A stretch of DNA of 64,000 nucleotides from Rhodococcus sp. 06-462-5 (lineage in GTDB: Bacteria; Actinomycetota; Actinomycetes; Mycobacteriales; Mycobacteriaceae). The stretch is from contig NZ_NOYD01000051.1 of assembly GCF_002258315.1 (NCBI RefSeq), forward strand, positions 46,424 to 110,423, written 5' to 3'. The notes under the pieces are model-generated. The model was given only the letters and a program-made list of their open reading frames with translations. It was not told the DNA's origin and did no database searches. The translations under genes and the position numbers were made by a program. Positions 60,627-64,000 of the stretch are shown here, in pieces; the stretch's first letter is position 1, and every line of letters begins with the position of its first letter.

Positions 60627-61064
60627 GTGAATCACGACGAGGCTGGTTCGGCTGCTCGTTTGCTCACGGTGGTCGAGCGCGCCGTCTCGGATCGGTTGCG
60701 CGGTGCGCTCGTCCCGTGGGAACTCGATCTCGAAGAGTGGCGAGTGTTGTCGTTGCTCTCCGACGGCGAGGGCCACACGATGGCCGAAACCGCAGAGTTC
60801 GCCTTGCTCGCGCCCCCGACACTGACCAAAGCCGTCAATCGGCTGGTCTCCAACAATCTCGTGCACCGTCGCACCGGCACGGTCGATCGTCGTCAGGTGC
60901 TCATACGACTGACCGCGCGCGGGCGGGCCAAGTACGACGAGGCTGCCCCGGTCATGGAAGACGTTGCAGCGGCCGTGTTCGCGTCCGAGTCGGACCGTGA
61001 GCAATTGCAATCCCTGCTGCGCTCGCTCGAGGCCACTGCGAAGGCGTCCTCGCTCGCTCACTGA
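60627..61064 (+). CDS. MarR-family transcriptional regulator
   Basis: Winged-helix regulator of 145 residues. Helix-turn-helix region TMAETAEFALLAPPTLTKAV (about 51-70) is followed by the MarR wing with DRRQVLIRLTARGRAKYDE. It should act as a ligand-released repressor dimer. GTG at 60627 with GAGGGG 9 bases upstream. It sits between the divergent AmiC-like gene and the NCS1 permease gene (167-base gap with a candidate operator and promoter), so it probably regulates this module. Confidence 0.9.
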   Translation: MNHDEAGSAARLLTVVERAVSDRLRGALVPWELDLEEWRVLSLLSDGEGHTMAETAEFALLAPPTLTKAVNRLVSNNLVHRRTGTVDRRQVLIRLTARGRAKYDEAAPVMEDVAAAVFASESDREQLQSLLRSLEATAKASSLAH

Positions 61065-61137
61065 GCGCTCCCTGTTCCGGCTGTGCCCCTTTGTGTGCTG
61101 CCCTCTGCGTGGTCGTGAACTTTCGTGATCTCCAATT

Positions 61138-61178
61138 AACATGTTTCACGTTGCAATAGTGTCCACGGAAAGTATTGT
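61138..61178 (+). promoter_or_regulatory. Candidate MarR-type operator and promoter of the permease-nitrilase operon
   Basis: The imperfect dyad AACATGTTTCACGTT (61138-61152) overlaps the start of TTGCAA (61151-61156), which is followed after 16 bases by TATTGT (61173-61178). The permease start lies 54 bases further on. This order (operator at the -35) suits repression by the MarR protein encoded just upstream. Confidence 0.5.
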
Positions 61179-61231
61179 TTCGATGCAGCGCAATCAGCGC
61201 TCTTGCCGCGAACCGAAGTGGACACACGTTC

Positions 61232-62674
61232 ATGAACATGAAGAAGTACTTCGAGGGGCCTGCAACCAGCCTCGACGACCAGATCGAAAGCTACGCAACC
61301 TCTCGTGTTCCCGACGATCAACGCTGGCGACGGCCGGCGATCCTGCTGGTCCTCACCGGCAACGTCACCGCGATGTTCTGGTTCGCCCTCGGTGGTCAGA
61401 TCGGCTTCCTGGTGGGGTGGCCGATGTTCTTGATCCCCGTCGCGTACATGGTGATCGGCGCAACGCTCGTCGGCAGCCTGATCATGCGGATCGCCAGCCA
61501 GGAGGGCCTGTCGCTCCCTTTGCTCACTCGCGGGCTCGGGTTCGGCACCAAAGGCTCGGCCGTGGCATCGCTCGTCTACGCCGTGAACTACGTCTTCTAC
61601 TTCATCTTCGAGGGCAGCATCGTCTCGCACGGCCTCAGTGAACTGGCCGGAATCGACATCAATTCTGCTTGGGCCACAGTCGTATTCGCGCTGGTAGCCC
61701 TGGTTGCGCTGTTCTTCTCCTGGCGCGGGATGCACTCGATGAACATTCTGCAGCGGTTCGGTATGCCGATCTTCCTCATTCTGTTCGCCATCGGTATGTA
61801 CATGCTCGCCAGCGGATACGTTCTGGTGGGTCCCGGTCAGTGGGAGGCCACCGGCGGGCTCACCGCCACCGCGATGTGGCAGGCATTCAGTCTCGCCAAC
61901 GGGCAGGTCGTGTTCCAGGCGCTCATCGCCACCGATTACGGACGGTTCGTCAAGAAGAGCGTCAGCTACGTCGGCACCGCAGGATTGATGCTCGCCGAGC
62001 TGCTGATGATCGTCGTCGTGATGATTCTCGGCGTCTTCCTCGGCTTCACCATGTTGCGTCACTTCACCGGAAGTACTGCGACACCCGAACTTTCGGCCAC
62101 CGATCCGGGACTCTACTTCGCTGTCGTGATGGGACTGCTCGGAGTGATCTTCGCCGTCGTGACCCAGGTTCGCATCAACGTGATGAACCTGTACTCGGGT
62201 TCCCTTGCCCTGTCCAATGCCTGGGACGTGCTCTCGCCCCGCAAGGTCGGACGCCAATGGTGGATGGTGGCGCTGCTCGTCGTCGGCGTGCTCTGCTACC
62301 CGGTCAACATCCTGCAATACACCGACAAGTTCCTGGCCGTCACCGGGATCATGACCAACACCTGGATCTTCATTCTGCTCGCCGACTACTTCGTCTGCAG
62401 GCGGATGCTCGGCCTCGCTCCGCGAAACAACATCGAGTTTCGCGAAGGCCGAGTGCGTAATTGGAACCCCTGCGGAATCTTCGCCATGGCAGCAGGCGTG
62501 GCCGTGGGTGGCCTTGGTGTGTTCGGTCTCTACCCGTCCTACTACGCCTCGTTCATTGCGATGATCCTCGGACCGATCATCTATATCCCGCTCACCATGG
62601 CAACACGAGGGAAGTACTACGAACCGCCGGTCTCCGCCGAAGCTCCGGCAACCGAAAGGACCTTAGCGTCATGA
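61232..62674 (+). CDS. NCS1-family permease (purine/cytosine/hydantoin type)
   Basis: Membrane transporter of 480 residues with twelve predicted helices, of the nucleobase:cation symport 1 family that imports cytosine, allantoin, hydantoins or vitamins such as pyridoxine with Na+ or H+. Family features include the charged N-terminus ending in VPDDQRWRRPAILLVLTGNV and the central ATDYGRFVKK segment, where NCS1 proteins have a conserved DYxRY-like motif. ATG at 61232 (a second at 61238). The stop overlaps the nitrilase ATG, so transport and hydrolysis are coupled. The likely substrate is a nitrile, amide or cyclic ureide, but this is inferred from context. Confidence 0.87.
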   Translation: MNMKKYFEGPATSLDDQIESYATSRVPDDQRWRRPAILLVLTGNVTAMFWFALGGQIGFLVGWPMFLIPVAYMVIGATLVGSLIMRIASQEGLSLPLLTRGLGFGTKGSAVASLVYAVNYVFYFIFEGSIVSHGLSELAGIDINSAWATVVFALVALVALFFSWRGMHSMNILQRFGMPIFLILFAIGMYMLASGYVLVGPGQWEATGGLTATAMWQAFSLANGQVVFQALIATDYGRFVKKSVSYVGTAGLMLAELLMIVVVMILGVFLGFTMLRHFTGSTATPELSATDPGLYFAVVMGLLGVIFAVVTQVRINVMNLYSGSLALSNAWDVLSPRKVGRQWWMVALLVVGVLCYPVNILQYTDKFLAVTGIMTNTWIFILLADYFVCRRMLGLAPRNNIEFREGRVRNWNPCGIFAMAAGVAVGGLGVFGLYPSYYASFIAMILGPIIYIPLTMATRGKYYEPPVSAEAPATERTLAS

Positions 62675-64000
62675 CATTCACCGCAGCTGCCGTCCAGTTC
62701 GAGCCCACGTTGTTTGCCAAGGACGCGAACATAGCTGCCCTGGCGGACCTGGTCGACAGGGCCGCCGCCGATGGGGCCGAGCTGATCACCACACCCGAAA
62801 TGGCCACCACCGGTTACTGTTTCCACGATCCCGAGGAAGCAGCGACCGTCGTCGAACAGATTCCGGGGCCAACCACCGATACGTTCGTCGAGATTGCCGC
62901 CAGGCGTGACTGCTACATCGTGCTGGGCATGCCCGAGGTCGATCCGACGAGTGGATTGTTCTACAACAGTGCAGTTCTCGTCGGACCGGAGGGAATCGTC
63001 GGAACCCATCGCAAGACCCACCCGTACATCGCCGAACCCAAATGGGCGGCACCGGGTAACCTGGGCCATCAGGTGTTCGAGACCCGCCTCGGCCGAATCG
63101 CGATGCTGATCTGCATGGATTTGCACTTCGTCGAGACTGCTCGGGTGGTCGCCCTGCAAGGGGCAGACGTGATCTGCCACATCAGCAACTGGCTCGCCGA
63201 ACGCACTCCGGCACCGTATTGGATCAGCCGAGCCTTCGAGAACAACTGCTACATCATCGAGAGCAATCGATGGGGACTCGAACGGACTGTCCAATTCAGT
63301 GGCGGCACATGCATCATCGAGCCCGACGGAACCGTCACCGGTCGAATCGACGTCGGCAACGGCATCGTCGCAGGCGAGATCGACGTTCGACGCACCCGCG
63401 AGTTGGGTCAGACGCGTCGACCGGACCTGTACCGCGAGCTGCAGAAGAACACGTACAGCTGGAACCCTCTCGACTTCTTCACCCTGTACGGCCACTCGCC
63501 GCTTCCCGCGGGTGGCACGTCTGCTGTGAGCGTGGTGCAATGCACGCCGAGTGCCTCGATCGAGAGCAACCTTGCCGAGATCGGGGCCAGGGTTCGACAA
63601 GTAGCCGGTGCAACCGAGCTCGTCGTATTCCCTGAGCTGTCGATCACCGGTCCCGTCTCAGCGGATCGACCACCCCGCGACGTCGCCGAAGCCCTCGACG
63701 GACCCTCGCTCACTCGGGTCGCCGACCTCGCGGTCCGGCACGGCCTGTCCATCGTCGTCGGGATCGCAGAGCGTGACACCGTCGACGACCGGGTGTACAA
63801 CTCCGCCGTCCTGCTCGGAACCGACGGGGTCCGTACGTCCTACCGACAGATACACCTGTCCACGGAGCACGCTCCGCTTTTCGACGCCGGCGACACCTGG
63901 ACGGTCGTCGATCTTCCTCTGGGACGAGTCGGGCTTCTCATCGGCAACGATGCGCTGCTGCCGGAATCGGGGCGAGTACTCGCATTGCGTGGTTGCGACC
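62671..64000 (+). CDS. Tandem two-domain nitrilase-superfamily hydrolase (3' end outside window)
   Basis: Carbon-nitrogen hydrolase of at least 443 residues, open at the window edge. ATG at 62671 overlaps the permease stop as ATGA, with AAAGGA upstream. Domain 1 (about 1-275) has the full catalytic triad: E43 (TPEMATTGYCF), K115 (HRKTHPY) and C148 (LICMDLHF). Domain 2 starts near residue 285 and repeats the fold: E322 (VFPELSITG) is kept, but the lysine position is Q393 (YRQIHLS) and the cysteine position is N426 (LIGNDALL). Domain 2 is therefore predicted to be inactive. Nitrilases, amidases, ureidopropionases and related enzymes share the triad; the exact reaction is unknown. Confidence 0.88.
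   Translation, partial: MTFTAAAVQFEPTLFAKDANIAALADLVDRAAADGAELITTPEMATTGYCFHDPEEAATVVEQIPGPTTDTFVEIAARRDCYIVLGMPEVDPTSGLFYNSAVLVGPEGIVGTHRKTHPYIAEPKWAAPGNLGHQVFETRLGRIAMLICMDLHFVETARVVALQGADVICHISNWLAERTPAPYWISRAFENNCYIIESNRWGLERTVQFSGGTCIIEPDGTVTGRIDVGNGIVAGEIDVRRTRELGQTRRPDLYRELQKNTYSWNPLDFFTLYGHSPLPAGGTSAVSVVQCTPSASIESNLAEIGARVRQVAGATELVVFPELSITGPVSADRPPRDVAEALDGPSLTRVADLAVRHGLSIVVGIAERDTVDDRVYNSAVLLGTDGVRTSYRQIHLSTEHAPLFDAGDTWTVVDLPLGRVGLLIGNDALLPESGRVLALRGCD

Noticed and set aside
60522..61142. N-terminal extension of the AmiC-like receptor opposite marR
   Set aside because: It is antisense to the MarR gene; the binding-fold sequence begins just after the ATG at 60521.

Overview
The window is a densely packed, high-GC stretch of actinobacterial chromosome. 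It most likely comes from Rhodococcus or a close mycolic-acid-producing relative. Three things point there: an MmpL3-NYN-TrmB-GTPase pair-PEPCK block ordered as I recall for Mycobacterium tuberculosis Rv0206c to Rv0211, a methyltransferase-glycosyltransferase-membrane protein block like Rv0224c to Rv0226c, and an ArsC of the mycothiol-dependent type. The genus is inference; no rRNA, tRNA, phage, transposon or CRISPR array was seen. Many neighbouring genes overlap by 4 bases (ATGA or GTGA), and several starts look leaderless.

Region by region. 1-11122 is carbohydrate and ion uptake: the 3' part of an L-talarate/galactarate-type dehydratase, a two-gene K+ uptake system, and a divergent polyol regulon. 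In the regulon, a mannitol-type and a sorbitol-type dehydrogenase face a SorC-family regulator followed by a four-gene ABC importer, with an inverted repeat in the shared promoter. 11119-21204 holds a small membrane protein, an AMP-forming acyl-CoA synthetase, an alpha/beta hydrolase, an ABC-F ATPase, a lipoprotein penicillin-binding protein (PBP) followed by a paralogue that has lost every catalytic motif, and a TauE/SafE permease. 21224-25898 is an arsenic resistance operon (arsR, acr3, two different arsC, arsO and a second flavoprotein with a Cys-rich tail). 25930-34977 carries an APC permease, a serine hydrolase, NhaA, DUF3054 and YceI proteins, a YbhN-type membrane protein, a class III adenylate cyclase and an AI-2E-type permease. 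The permease gene overlaps a histidine kinase/LuxR response regulator pair (34964-36789).

36827-41311 has small and envelope-related genes: an acidic peptide, an SRPBCC protein, a GT4 glycosyltransferase, and DUF1707 and DUF2339 proteins. 41465-53513 is the MmpL locus: a short MmpL paralogue, MmpL3 with a long low-complexity tail, an NYN protein, TrmB, two coupled P-loop GTPases, an acidic DxDGDG protein and GTP-dependent PEPCK. 53580-59464 has a ROK kinase, the methyltransferase/glycosyltransferase/membrane protein group and a flippase-like protein. 59445-64000 is a putative nitrogen-compound module: a cytosolic AmiC-like receptor, a MarR regulator, an NCS1 permease and a double-domain nitrilase that runs off the window edge.

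The points most worth a second look are the catalytically dead PBP paralogue beside its active sister, the tandem nitrilase whose second domain keeps only one of three catalytic residues, the tandem membrane GTPases next to a perfect 26-bp palindrome, two very short divergent promoters with a symmetric -10 element shared by apparently leaderless genes, and duplicated palindromes or repeats at gene ends that also carry start or stop codons.
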